A stretch of DNA of 64,000 bases, taken from Bacillota bacterium. Its GTDB lineage: Bacteria > Bacillota > Negativicutes > Sporomusales > UBA7701. Positions 50,211-59,180 of this stretch are shown in pieces. A model generated the notes under the pieces. That model saw nothing but the letters and a program-made list of their open reading frames with translations. It had not been told where the DNA came from and did not search any database. The position numbers were made by a program, and so were the translations under genes. Numbering within the stretch: the stretch's first letter is position 1; every line of letters starts with the position of its first letter. The stretch is from positions 62,001 to 126,000 of the forward strand of contig JAEZJM010000014.1 of assembly GCA_023415775.1 (NCBI GenBank), written 5' to 3'.

Positions 50211-51371
50211 TTACGGTTTGATGGTTTGTTTGTAGACCTGTTTGCCGTCTTTGAGTTCGATGATGACTACGCCTCTGACGGCGTCGTGGGTGGCGTTGAG
50301 GTTCATTTCGCCGCTTACGCTGTTGAAGTTTTTGGTGGCGGCGAGGGCTTCGCGGATTTTGTTGGCGTCGGTGCTGCCGGCGCGCTTGATGGCGTCGATG
50401 AGCAGGTATACGGCGTCGTAGCCCATGGCTGCCATGGAGTCGGGGGTCTGGCCGTATTCCTTTTTGTAGGCTTCGACGAATTTGTTGGAGGCGGGGTTTT
50501 TGTCTTCGGTGGAGTAGAAGTTGGTGAAGTAGGTGTTGTTGGCGGCCTGCGGGCCGGAGAGTTCGACGAGTTTGGGCGAATCCCAGGCGTCGGCCCCGAG
50601 GATGGGCACGGTGATGCCGAGTTCGCGGGCCTGCTTGATGATTTTGCCTACGTCTTCGTAGTAGCCGGGGATATAGATGGTGTCGGGGTTTTGGGCTTTG
50701 AGCTTTGTGAGGATGGGTTTATAGTCCTGGTCTTTCTGGAGGTAGGCTTCCTGGGCGACTATTTGCCCGCCGCCGGCGGTGAAGGCGCTTCTGAATATTT
50801 CGGCGAGCCCTTTGCTGTAGTCGCTGGAGTTGTCGACCATGACGGCGACTTTGCGGGCACCGAGGCCTTTAAGGGCGAAATCGGCGCCGACTTTGCCCTG
50901 GAAGGAGTCGATGAAGCAGGCGCGGAAGGTGTAGTCTTTTACTTTGCCGGTGCGCTCGTCGACGGTTACTTTGGGGTTGACGGTGGCGGCGGCGACGAAG
51001 GGGATTTTGTTGGCTTCGGCGACGGCCGAGGCGGCAATCCCGCAGGAGCTTACGGTGAAGCCGGTTACGGCGACTACTTTGTCCTGGGAGATGACTTTGG
51101 CCATGGCGTTGGTCGATTCGGCCGGTTCGCCTTTGTTGTCGGCGGTTATTATTTCGATCTGTTTCCCGAGGACGCCGCCGGCGGCGTTGATTTCTTTGAA
51201 GGCCAGCTTGGAGCCGTTTGCAGCCGAGGTGCCGTAAGACGCGGTGTTGCCGGTGAGTTCGTACACCATGCCGATTTTTATGCCTTTGCTTGCGGTGTCT
51301 CCGCAGCCGGAAACGAGACCGGCGAGAATGATGATGGCGAGTGCGATGCTGCTAGCAGTCATCCGTTTCAA
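50211..51371 (-). CDS. Branched-chain amino acid-type ABC transporter substrate-binding lipoprotein
   Basis: 386 residues from a TTG (AAAGGGGG upstream). Lipobox LVSGCG places the lipidated Cys at residue 23. The type I periplasmic binding fold is visible: IKIGMVYELTGNTASYGTSA, GSKLAFKEINAAGGVLGKQIEI, DVGKIIKQARELGITVPILG. Family LivJ/LivK. No permease genes are adjacent. It may also act with chemoreceptors such as the adjacent dCache protein, which is inferred. Confidence 0.88.
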   Translation of the reverse strand: MKRMTASSIALAIIILAGLVSGCGDTASKGIKIGMVYELTGNTASYGTSAANGSKLAFKEINAAGGVLGKQIEIITADNKGEPAESTNAMAKVISQDKVVAVTGFTVSSCGIAASAVAEANKIPFVAAATVNPKVTVDERTGKVKDYTFRACFIDSFQGKVGADFALKGLGARKVAVMVDNSSDYSKGLAEIFRSAFTAGGGQIVAQEAYLQKDQDYKPILTKLKAQNPDTIYIPGYYEDVGKIIKQARELGITVPILGADAWDSPKLVELSGPQAANNTYFTNFYSTEDKNPASNKFVEAYKKEYGQTPDSMAAMGYDAVYLLIDAIKRAGSTDANKIREALAATKNFNSVSGEMNLNATHDAVRGVVIIELKDGKQVYKQTIKP

Positions 51372-51533
51372 AGTTTATCCCCCTTTTGAAAGAAGCCTAT
51401 TTTAGGATCTGCCGTTGGATGGGTTTACTGGTATGCGCCGCTGTCTGATGTCCTGACTACACGATATTTGACGCGCAGCGTGAAAACCCTCCACGACAGA
51501 TGAGCATTTTTTCAACCGGTAGCGGCGAAAATA

Positions 51534-51561
51534 AAAACCCGGTCGACAGCGACCGGGTTTT
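51534..51561 (-). terminator. Terminator after the rubrerythrin gene
   Basis: AAAACCCGGTCG and CGACCGGGTTTT with a 4-base loop, 11 bases past the stop. Confidence 0.88.
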
Positions 51562-51571
51562 ATTCTGCGAT

Positions 51572-52120
51572 TTATTTGCCGAAGTGGCGGGCCAGGAGGC
51601 CTTTGAAGGCGGCGCCGTGGCGGGCTTCGTCTTTGCACATTTCGTGGACGGTGTCGTGGATGGCGTCAAGGCCGAGTTCTTTGGCTCTTTTGGCGATGGC
51701 GAGCTTGCCCTGGCAGGCGCCGAATTCGGCTTCGACCCTCATCTGGAGGTTCTTTTCGGTGGAGGGGGCCACGCACTCGCCCAGCAGTTCGGCGAATTTG
51801 GCGGCGTGCTCCGCTTCTTCGAACGCGATTCTTTTATATGCTTCGGCGACTTCCGGGAAGCCTTCGCGGTCGGCCTGGCGGCTCATCGCGAGGTACATGC
51901 CGACTTCGGTGCATTCGCCCATGAAGTTCATTTTCAGGCCTTCGACTATCTGGGCGTCGACACCGCTGGCTACGCCGATGCGGTGTTCATCGGCCCATTT
52001 CAGGTCGCCGGCGGTCTGCTCGACGAATTTCGCAGCCGGGGCTTTACAGTGCGGACAGTTCTCGGGAGCGGCGTCGGCTTCGTGAACGTAGCCGCAGATG
52101 GTGCATACGAATTTTTTCAT
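51572..52120 (-). CDS. Reverse rubrerythrin (N-terminal rubredoxin, C-terminal di-iron domain)
   Basis: 182 residues. The rubredoxin-like domain comes first (CTICG at C6/C9, CPHC at C22/C25), then the ferritin-like di-iron domain with EVAEAYKRIAFEEAEHAAKFAELL and HEMCKDEARHG. The reverse order is typical of clostridial NADH peroxidases that remove hydrogen peroxide under low oxygen. GGGGG-containing RBS. Transcribed alone, followed by a terminator. Confidence 0.93.
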   Translation of the reverse strand: MKKFVCTICGYVHEADAAPENCPHCKAPAAKFVEQTAGDLKWADEHRIGVASGVDAQIVEGLKMNFMGECTEVGMYLAMSRQADREGFPEVAEAYKRIAFEEAEHAAKFAELLGECVAPSTEKNLQMRVEAEFGACQGKLAIAKRAKELGLDAIHDTVHEMCKDEARHGAAFKGLLARHFGK

Positions 52121-52412
52121 CGGAAATCCCCCTTTTGATAATTATTATTTCTCAATAATTTATATTGGTATTTTAGCATGCCTTACTTATTCTTGGCAAT
52201 ACTTCCGGGGAGAAAAATTTTGCGACGCCCGGCGCGCGGCGTTGCCGGCCCGCAACGACCACACTCCCCGGGGCATCGGGGGAGCGCTCCGCCGGGGAGA
52301 AAACCGCAGGGCGAGGAAGCGGGGGGAGTGGGCTTTCGCGGCAAAGAGTGGTAATATTATATTGTCTGGTCAGTCGGACAACGATCGGAATATGTTTTCT
52401 GGAGAGGTGCGC

Positions 52413-53582
52413 GTGAAGATGAATGTGAGAGATGCAGCCGAGCAACTGAAAGATGAAATCGTCTCCTGGAGAAGGCAGATCCATGCGAACCCCGAGGTGG
52501 GCTGGCACGAAGTGGCGACGGGAAACATGGTGGCCGCGGAGCTGGAGAAGATGGGCATAGAGGTGACGCGGGTGGCCAAGACGGGTGTGCTTGGCGTGAT
52601 TAAGGGGGCGACGCCCGGCAAGACGGTGGCGCTGCGGGCCGATATGGACGCCCTGCCGATAACCGAGGCGAACGAGGTTCCCTATAAGTCGCAGAACCCC
52701 GGGGTGATGCACGCCTGCGGCCATGACGGGCATACGGCGATGCTGCTGGGGGCGGCGAAGATCCTGAGCGGGATGCGGGATAGAATACAAGGCACGGTGA
52801 AGCTTTTTTTCCAGCCGTCGGAGGAGATCGGCGGGGGGGCGCTGGCATTTATCGAGGCGGGGGCTCTGAAAGGGGTGGACGCTATTCTGGCGATTCACTT
52901 GTGGCCGGAACTGCCGACCGGCAAGGTTTCGATCGTGGGCGGCCCGCGGATGGCTTCGGCGGATAAGCTGTTCATCACGGTCAAGGGGAAGGCGGGGCAC
53001 GGATCGATGCCGCATCAAGGGGTGGACGCCATTCTCGCCGCCGCCGCGATCACGATGAATCTCCAGTCGATCGTGAGCAGGGAGATTGCCCCGCTTGAGC
53101 CGGCGGTGGTGACGATCGGGAGGTTCTGGGGCGGGACGACCTGGAATATCACCTGCGACGAGGTGCAGCTGGAAGGGACGACGCGGTGCTTCAACCGCGA
53201 GATCAGGAGGAATTTCCCGGCGACGATCGAGAGGATTATCAAGAGCACGGCGGCTTCGTACCGGGCTGAGGCCGAGCTGGAGTATGTGCCTATTTCGCCG
53301 CCGACGATCAACGATCCGCTGGTGGCGAAGGTGGCGGCCGGTGCGCTGACCGAGCTGTACGGCGAAGAGGCTTTAGGCGAGATGGAGAAGGTGATGGGCG
53401 GGGAGGATTACGCTTATTATCAGGAACTCATCCCGGGGGCGATGGTATTCATGGGGGTAGGCAGCAAGGAGAAACAGACAAATTACCCGCTCCATAACGA
53501 ACGGTATAATCTCGATGAGGATATGCTGCCGGTCGGCGCCGCGCTGCATGCGCAGTTCGCGCTGAATTATTTGAAGGGTTAG
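52413..53582 (+). CDS. M20-family amidohydrolase
   Basis: 389 residues from a GTG at 52413 (GGAGAGG upstream); the upstream open frame is non-coding. Peptidase M20D landmarks: HANPEVGWHE, ALRADMDALPI, HACGHDGHTAMLLGAA, FFQPSEEIGGGA, and the dimerisation domain with HGSMPHQGVDAI; the late GGEDYAYY holds a predicted ligand His-free region common to hippurate-type amidohydrolases. It is likely to hydrolyse N-acyl amino acids. Upstream TTGTC...GACAA (52362-52381) is an imperfect palindrome that may be an operator. Confidence 0.92.
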   Translation: MKMNVRDAAEQLKDEIVSWRRQIHANPEVGWHEVATGNMVAAELEKMGIEVTRVAKTGVLGVIKGATPGKTVALRADMDALPITEANEVPYKSQNPGVMHACGHDGHTAMLLGAAKILSGMRDRIQGTVKLFFQPSEEIGGGALAFIEAGALKGVDAILAIHLWPELPTGKVSIVGGPRMASADKLFITVKGKAGHGSMPHQGVDAILAAAAITMNLQSIVSREIAPLEPAVVTIGRFWGGTTWNITCDEVQLEGTTRCFNREIRRNFPATIERIIKSTAASYRAEAELEYVPISPPTINDPLVAKVAAGALTELYGEEALGEMEKVMGGEDYAYYQELIPGAMVFMGVGSKEKQTNYPLHNERYNLDEDMLPVGAALHAQFALNYLKG

Positions 53583-53604
53583 GTTTTTACCGAGAAGCAG
53601 ACGA

Positions 53605-53633
53605 AAAGCCCGCGTGTTTGTCACGCGGGCTTT
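53605..53633 (+). terminator. Terminator after the amidohydrolase gene
   Basis: AAAGCCCGCGTG and CACGCGGGCTTT with loop TTTGT. Confidence 0.9.
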
Positions 53634-53690
53634 GTTCGTGTTGGGTTATGGCCGCCGGGAGAAGGCGATTCTGAGAGCGGTTGGCGTCTG

Positions 53691-54425
53691 CTAGATCTTG
53701 GCAAGGCACTCCGCCGCTCTGTTGATTATGCGTTCGGTCATGTCGATCGGATCTTTACCGTTGGCTTCCCTGACATCGAGGAGCATCCAGACGGATTCGT
53801 TCGTCTTGTTGTCGATCAGCATATATTTCATGCCGGCGTTTCCGTAGGTGTCATAGTGAGCGGGGGTTACCGAGATCCGCTCCACGGGTTTCTTGACTTT
53901 CCTCTTTTCCGTCATCCAGCGTCCTTTCGAGTCCTGGATTCTGGTTTCGATTTCTACCTCCACCTGCTCGATGTAGGTGTAGACTTTTTCGGGCACAAAG
54001 CGTTTATCGTAGCCGAAAGAGCTTACTTTGATGTGTAAAACGGCGTCGGTCAACAGCGGGGTGAATCTGGCTATTTCGGCTTTGTAGCGCGCCGGATCCT
54101 CGGTCTCAAGCCGGCGCACGTCTTCGCCGATCGCCCTGCTTATCATGTCTTTGAGCTGGTTGAGCGAGATGAAGTTGAAGCTGCTGTTGACCCATCTGGC
54201 TCTGTCCTGGATAAACACGTTGTTATATACGTTTTCCAGCCTGCGGGTATGGAATTCGTCCATCTCCGCTTTGGGATCGGCCGAGGTTGTTATCAGGACG
54301 GTTTTTATGCTTCGAAAGTTAAAGCCGGATTTTTTCCATTCGTCTTTGCGCTCTTCGGCTTGACAGACAGCCGTCGACAGAAGCAGCAGACAGGCAATGA
54401 ATAAAGCTGCGTATTTTGGTCTCAC
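53691..54425 (-). CDS. Exported protein of unknown function
   Basis: 244 residues with a signal peptide (1-23). The mature part has paired strands (FNFRSIKTVLITTSADP, DAVLHIKVSSFGYDKRFVP, YTYIEQVEVEIETRIQD). The layout resembles lipoprotein-like envelope proteins of the GNA1162/DUF4136 kind, but no lipobox Cys is present in the right place. Monocistronic; function not recognised. Confidence 0.65.
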   Translation of the reverse strand: MRPKYAALFIACLLLLSTAVCQAEERKDEWKKSGFNFRSIKTVLITTSADPKAEMDEFHTRRLENVYNNVFIQDRARWVNSSFNFISLNQLKDMISRAIGEDVRRLETEDPARYKAEIARFTPLLTDAVLHIKVSSFGYDKRFVPEKVYTYIEQVEVEIETRIQDSKGRWMTEKRKVKKPVERISVTPAHYDTYGNAGMKYMLIDNKTNESVWMLLDVREANGKDPIDMTERIINRAAECLAKI

Positions 54426-54500
54426 TTTTCTCCTCCTTTATCCTTCCAGTGCAAAGCCCGATGCCAGGCGGTTAGCTGCCTGCGCTACTCAGCGCGGCGC

Positions 54501-56174
54501 TTATTTTTGTATTTTCGCCCACGAGTCCTTGAGGCCGACGATGCGGTTGAAGACGGGCTTTTCGAAGGTCGCGTCGGGGTCAACGCAGAAGTAGCCGTGG
54601 CGGATGAATTGGAAGCGGTCGCCGCTTTTGGCGTTGACGGCGAAGGGTTCGATGAGGGAGGACAGGGTGATGAGCGAGTCGGGGTTGACGCGGGTGAGGA
54701 AGTCTTCGTCGCCGGCTTCGGGGTCTTCGTAGGGGAAGAGGTGGTCGTAGAGGCGGACTTCGACAGGCAGGGCGTAGGCGTCTGATACCCAGTGGACGGT
54801 GCCTTTGACTTTGCGGGTGCTGCCTGAGCCGCTTTTGGTTTCGGGATCGTAGGTGCAGCGTAGTTCGACGATATTACCGGCGGCGTCTTTGACGACTTCT
54901 TCGCATTTGATGATGTAGGCGCCTTTGAGGCGGACTTCGCCGCCGGGGGTGAGGCGGAAGTATTTGGGTGGCGGGTTTTCCATGAAGTCGTCCTGTTCGA
55001 TGTAGAGGACGCGGCCAAAGGGTACGCTGCGCGTCCCGAGGGCTTCGTCTTCGGGGTTGTTTTCGATTGTGAGGGCTTCGATTTTGTCTTCGGGGTAGTT
55101 GGTGAGGACGACTTTGAGGGGGCGGAGGACGGCCATGAGGCGCGGGGCTTTGGGGCCAAGGTCTTCGCGGACGCAGTGTTCTAGGAGGGCGAAGTCGACG
55201 ACGCTGTCGGCTTTGGCGACGCCGATGCGGCCGCAGAAGTCGCGGATGGCTTCGGGGGTGTAGCCGCGGCGGCGCAGGCCGGAGATCGTGGGCATGCGGG
55301 GGTCGTCCCAGCCGGCGACGCGGCCGTTTTCGACGAGGGCCCGCAGTTTGCGTTTGCTCATTACGGTGTAGGTGAGGTTGAGGCGGGCGAATTCGATCTG
55401 CACGGGGCGGGGCGTAAATTCGCCGAGGATGTCGACACACCAGTCGTACAGGGGCCGGTGGGCTTCGAACTCCAGGGTGCAGATGGAGTGGGTGATGCCT
55501 TCATAGGCGTCGGAGAGGGGGTGGGCGTAGTCGTACATGGGGTAGATGCACCACGCATCGCCGGTGCGGTGGTGGTGGGCCCGCATGATGCGGTAGAGGA
55601 CGGGGTCGCGCAGGTTGAGGTTGGGGGAGGCCATGTCGATCTTGGCGCGAAGGACGCGGGCCCCGTCGGGGAATTCGCCGTTTTTCATGCGCTCGAAGAG
55701 GTCGAGGTTTTCGGCGACCGGGCGGTTCCTGTAGGGGCTTTCTTTGCCCGGCTCGGTGAGGGTGCCGCGGTAGCTGCGGATCTGCTCGGCGGAAAGGTCG
55801 CAGACGTAGGCTTTGCCGGCGAGGATGAGGTCGCAGGCGTAGTCGTAGAGTTTGGCAAAGTAGTCGGAGGCGTAGAAGAGGCGGTCTTCCCAGTCGAAGC
55901 CCAGCCAACGGACGTCTTCCATGATGGATTCGACGTATTCGGTTTCTTCTTTGCTGGGGTTGGTGTCGTCGAAGCGCAGGTTGCATTTGCCGCCGTATTT
56001 GAGGGCGGTGCCGAAGTTGAGGCAGATGGATTTGGCGTGGCCGATGTGGAGGTAGCCGTTGGGCTCGGGCGGGAAACGGGTGTGGACGCGCTGGCCGTAT
56101 TTGCCGCTGGCGTTGTCTTTGTCGATGATGTCGTGAATGAAGTTGCCGCTTATGTGGTGTTCGGGTGTGGACAT
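54501..56174 (-). CDS. glnS: Glutaminyl-tRNA synthetase
   Basis: 557 residues, class I synthetase. HIGH is at 43-46 (PPEPNGYLHIGHAKS) and the KMSKS-type loop is VMSKRKL (271-277). Conserved RFDDTNPSKE follows the HIGH motif. C-terminal anticodon-binding barrel is present to full length. It charges tRNA-Gln directly. Many Firmicutes lack GlnRS and use GatCAB instead, so its presence is notable. ATG start, GGGAG upstream. Confidence 0.96.
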   Translation of the reverse strand: MSTPEHHISGNFIHDIIDKDNASGKYGQRVHTRFPPEPNGYLHIGHAKSICLNFGTALKYGGKCNLRFDDTNPSKEETEYVESIMEDVRWLGFDWEDRLFYASDYFAKLYDYACDLILAGKAYVCDLSAEQIRSYRGTLTEPGKESPYRNRPVAENLDLFERMKNGEFPDGARVLRAKIDMASPNLNLRDPVLYRIMRAHHHRTGDAWCIYPMYDYAHPLSDAYEGITHSICTLEFEAHRPLYDWCVDILGEFTPRPVQIEFARLNLTYTVMSKRKLRALVENGRVAGWDDPRMPTISGLRRRGYTPEAIRDFCGRIGVAKADSVVDFALLEHCVREDLGPKAPRLMAVLRPLKVVLTNYPEDKIEALTIENNPEDEALGTRSVPFGRVLYIEQDDFMENPPPKYFRLTPGGEVRLKGAYIIKCEEVVKDAAGNIVELRCTYDPETKSGSGSTRKVKGTVHWVSDAYALPVEVRLYDHLFPYEDPEAGDEDFLTRVNPDSLITLSSLIEPFAVNAKSGDRFQFIRHGYFCVDPDATFEKPVFNRIVGLKDSWAKIQK

Positions 56175-56298
56175 GGCGCTGTGCTCCCTTGCTGGTATTA
56201 GTTCCGTTGCCGGTTGATAGGGCGTACGTGGCTATAATAGATTATTTTATCATAATAGCGACAATATACCAACTAAAGCAGTTGGGGGGACGGAAAAA

Positions 56299-56318
56299 GA
56301 AAAGCCTTGCGGCTTTTC
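56299..56318 (-). terminator. Terminator after the small membrane protein gene
   Basis: Reverse strand GAAAAGCC and GGCTTTTC around four bases, followed by TTTTT. Confidence 0.8.
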
Positions 56319-56359
56319 GCAAGGCCGGGACTATCAATAGACCTATAGCTTGGGCTTTA

Positions 56360-56566
56360 TCAACGGTCTGACTCCTCTATCGGTTTTTCGGGAACCTTGC
56401 CCATCCTCTCCAGGCTGGCGGCGATGCGCTGCAGGGAGCGCGAGATTTGCGTGAACTGCCACAGGACGTAGGCAATTATCGCGATGTGCAACAGGGCGAA
56501 CACTATGCCGAAGCCGCTCATGAACCCCATCATTCCGGGGCCATAGCCGTAACCGAAACCCATCAT
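56360..56566 (-). CDS. Small membrane protein
   Basis: 68 residues. A Gly/Met/Tyr-rich start (MMGFGYGYGPGMMGFM) is followed by one membrane segment (about 20-40) and a charged helix (ISRSLQRIAASLERMGKV). GGAGGTG precedes the ATG. Function unknown. Confidence 0.65.
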   Translation of the reverse strand: MMGFGYGYGPGMMGFMSGFGIVFALLHIAIIAYVLWQFTQISRSLQRIAASLERMGKVPEKPIEESDR

Positions 56567-56636
56567 GCCGATGCACCTCCGCTGCGTAGTGTCTTAGTAT
56601 ACGCCGGGGGTGGGGGGAGTATGTATGGAGGGGGCG

Positions 56637-58208
56637 CTATTTGCAGACGAAGACGCGGTTGCCGCCGGCGTATTTGGCTTCGTAGAGCATGGTGTCGGCT
56701 TTGCGGACAAGGTCGTCGAGGCTGAGCGCTTCCCCGCTCTGGGCGGTTATGACTCCGAAGCTGGCGGTGACGGACACGATTTCGCCGCCGTCGGCGACCG
56801 CCATGGCTTCGACCGCCTGCCTTAGCCGCTCCGCCAGTTCCCTGGCCCCGGCCTTGTCGACGCCGGGCAGGATTATGACGAATTCGTCGCCGCCGTAACG
56901 CCCGAAGATGTCTTCGGCGCGCAGGCTGCGGCGGCAGGTGTCGGCGAAGTCGGCGAGCACTTTGTCGCCCGATATGTGACCGCGGGTGTCGTTGACGAGT
57001 TTGAAGTCGTCGAGGTCGGCGAGGATGAGGGATATGGGGTTATTGTTTTGGTGGGCGTGGGCGACTAGTTCCTTGCCGAGTTTTTTCCAGCGGGTGCGGT
57101 TCCAGGCTTTGGTGAGCGGGTCGATGGAGGCCTGGAGGCGCAGGCCTTCGACGATGGCCGAGAAATGGGTGATGTCGCGGAGGACGACGATGGCGCCGGC
57201 GTCTTCGCCTTGGCTGTCATGCAGCGCGATGCGCTGGAGCTGATAGTTGACCCGCTCGCCGTCGGCGGCGAGGTACATCGTCTGTTCTTCGGCAGCGCCG
57301 TCTAAAATGGGCAGCATTGCGGCGTATTCCCGGAAGAGGTCGCGGCCTTGCTTGCCTTTCGCCCCGTCGGCGAGGACGGGAAGGGTGCGGACGGCGGCGA
57401 GGTTGAAGTCGGCCAGGCGTCCTTCGCGGTCGAAGACGAGGAGGCTGTCGGATAGCCGTTGGAATACTTCCTGGCGGGCGAGGGGGACGGTCTCTAGCAT
57501 GTCGAGGCCGAAGGTTGCCCAGGCGTAGAGCAGCGCCGGGACGAGGAAGGCGGCGGGGTGTGGGTCGATGCCCCAGGGGATGGCTTTCATGAGGTAGGCG
57601 ATGTAAACGCCCCAGGGGAACAGGGAGCCGAGGAAGAGGACGAAGGCCTGTCTGCTTTTTTCGGCGGGCGCATTCCGCCAGGCACGGGCGAAGAGAAGGT
57701 TGCCGTAGAGGACGGCGAGGTTGATGTAGGCGGAGTGTATCCAGTACCACGGCCCGGGCTTAAAGGCAACGACCGGGAAGGGGGCGTCAGGGTTGAGACG
57801 CAGGGGGCCGTAGTGAAGGTGGTGAAGTTCCGAGGTGTTGCTGAGCAGGAAGGTGATGGTGGAGAGCATGAGCAGGACGGCTTTGAGCTGAGTCCACTGA
57901 TCGTTTTTCGTTTTGGTGTGGTGGACGGCGAGGATGATCCAGGCGGCAGGCAGGAAGGCGATGCCGACGGATTCGACGCGCAGCCAGAACCTGATCGCCG
58001 GCAGGGTGTCGCTGGCGAGTTCGCACATATAGCCGAAGGTGTAGATGGCAATGAGAAGGGTGAAGAGGAAGAACGCCCGGCCGAGGGGGCTCCGGCGGCG
58101 GCGCCAGGCAACAAACGACAGGGTGCCGATAACAAGGACGCTTATGCCGATGAGGGCAACGAGTGCCCATCTTGCCGAGTACAATGCAACCACCCTTTGG
58201 TTTTCCAT
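56637..58208 (-). CDS. Membrane diguanylate cyclase with 7TM sensor and PAS
   Basis: 523 residues. N-terminal 7TM sensor of the histidine-kinase 7TM type (about 15-235), then a PAS region (DSLLVFDREGRLADFNLAA), then a GGDEF domain with intact active site RYGGDEFVIIL and an RxxD-free inhibitory-site position. It makes c-di-GMP. The sensor is related to that of the two 7TM histidine kinases in the window. Two alternative reading frames in this span are shadows. Confidence 0.93.
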   Translation of the reverse strand: MENQRVVALYSARWALVALIGISVLVIGTLSFVAWRRRRSPLGRAFFLFTLLIAIYTFGYMCELASDTLPAIRFWLRVESVGIAFLPAAWIILAVHHTKTKNDQWTQLKAVLLMLSTITFLLSNTSELHHLHYGPLRLNPDAPFPVVAFKPGPWYWIHSAYINLAVLYGNLLFARAWRNAPAEKSRQAFVLFLGSLFPWGVYIAYLMKAIPWGIDPHPAAFLVPALLYAWATFGLDMLETVPLARQEVFQRLSDSLLVFDREGRLADFNLAAVRTLPVLADGAKGKQGRDLFREYAAMLPILDGAAEEQTMYLAADGERVNYQLQRIALHDSQGEDAGAIVVLRDITHFSAIVEGLRLQASIDPLTKAWNRTRWKKLGKELVAHAHQNNNPISLILADLDDFKLVNDTRGHISGDKVLADFADTCRRSLRAEDIFGRYGGDEFVIILPGVDKAGARELAERLRQAVEAMAVADGGEIVSVTASFGVITAQSGEALSLDDLVRKADTMLYEAKYAGGNRVFVCK

Positions 58209-58353
58209 AATAAGGCACTGTTAATACAATGTCGATTTTATCATCTCCAATCTTTTGCAAACAAGTATTCTGGATAAAAAGTAGCTGAGCTGTGCGCAAA
58301 AATTATTGTCCGCGGTCATGTATCGCGACGGCGATGGTTTGGCGGGGGACGAC

Positions 58354-58379
58354 AAAAAAGGACCGCGCGGTCCTTTTTT
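58354..58379. terminator. Bidirectional palindromic terminator
   Basis: A perfect 26-bp palindrome centred on a GCGC, with six A on the left and six T on the right. Confidence 0.85.
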
Positions 58380-58415
58380 GCTTTGGCTGGCTGAGATAAA
58401 GGGTGGGATGAATAG

Positions 58416-58802
58416 TTAGCCGGGTTGGTAGTGGTCTTCGAGGGCTTTCGCGGCGATGGCTTTGACGTCTTCCCACTCTGGGGCGGCGGCTTTGACAAGG
58501 ATGGCGCGCAGTTTCTGGATGGCGGAGGAGTAGTCGTCCAGGCCGAGGGCTTCTTCGACGTGGGCGGCGCCGCGACGGGTGAGGATGATGTCGTCGGTGG
58601 TGAAGGCGACAGGGTTGTCGTCTTCTTCGCCGAATTTGACGGTGACGCCGCTGATGAGGCCGGCGGTGTAGAGCGCGTTGACGGCGCGGCCGAGGGCTTC
58701 GCCGGCGAGCCCCATGCTCTGGGCGGCGGCGTTCATCTGCGGTTTTTTGGCGTTGCGTTCGGCGTAGAGGGCGTAGAGGAGTTTTTCGGCGTTGGCGTCC
58801 AA
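58416..58802 (-). CDS. Small winged-helix-like (YjcQ-like) protein
   Basis: 128 residues. Helices LLYALYAERNAKKP and LGRAVNALYTAGLISGV followed by a TRRGAAHVEEALGL tail resemble YjcQ-type phage/transcription-linked winged-helix proteins. Assignment tentative. RBS GGGGGAA. Flanked by a terminator. Confidence 0.5.
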   Translation of the reverse strand: MDANAEKLLYALYAERNAKKPQMNAAAQSMGLAGEALGRAVNALYTAGLISGVTVKFGEEDDNPVAFTTDDIILTRRGAAHVEEALGLDDYSSAIQKLRAILVKAAAPEWEDVKAIAAKALEDHYQPG

Positions 58803-58936
58803 TGGTTTTTCCCCCTTTTCGGTGTGTTCGGTTATAAGATTATATGCCGGAGGCGCGTCGTTTGGCAGGGACGGGAAGGAATAAGGCGGTGGCGGGGGGA
58901 TAAGCTAATGGCACCAGATGATGAGGAGGAGACGGC

Positions 58937-59137
58937 ATGGAGCAAGGGATTCCGGTGACGGTGGAGCTGCCGCAGGAGGTTTATGAGGAGGCGGCGAGGA
59001 TCGCGCGCTACCGGGGCGAGTCGGTGGGCGAGCTGGTGACGGCGGCGGTGCGGGCGGTGGTGGCGGCGGAACGGGCGGAGTACGCGTACCCCGACTGGCC
59101 GCTGGGCCCGGCGCCGGGGTGGGAGAACAGGCGATAA
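58937..59137 (+). CDS. Small protein with ribbon-helix-helix-like start
   Basis: 66 residues. VTVELPQEVYEEAARIARYRGESVGELVTAAVRAVVAAE resembles a CopG/Arc-type ribbon-helix-helix domain, followed by a short WPLGPAPGW tail. No antitoxin or toxin partner is adjacent. GGAGGAG precedes the ATG. Confidence 0.55.
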   Translation: MEQGIPVTVELPQEVYEEAARIARYRGESVGELVTAAVRAVVAAERAEYAYPDWPLGPAPGWENRR

Positions 59138-59159
59138 AAAAAGACGCCCCTTGCGGGGC
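59135..59159 (-). terminator. Terminator after the outer-membrane protein gene
   Basis: Reverse strand CGCCCC and GGGGCG around four bases, then TTTTTTT. Confidence 0.85.
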
Positions 59160-59180
59160 GGCGGTGCGGGGGCGGCGGTG

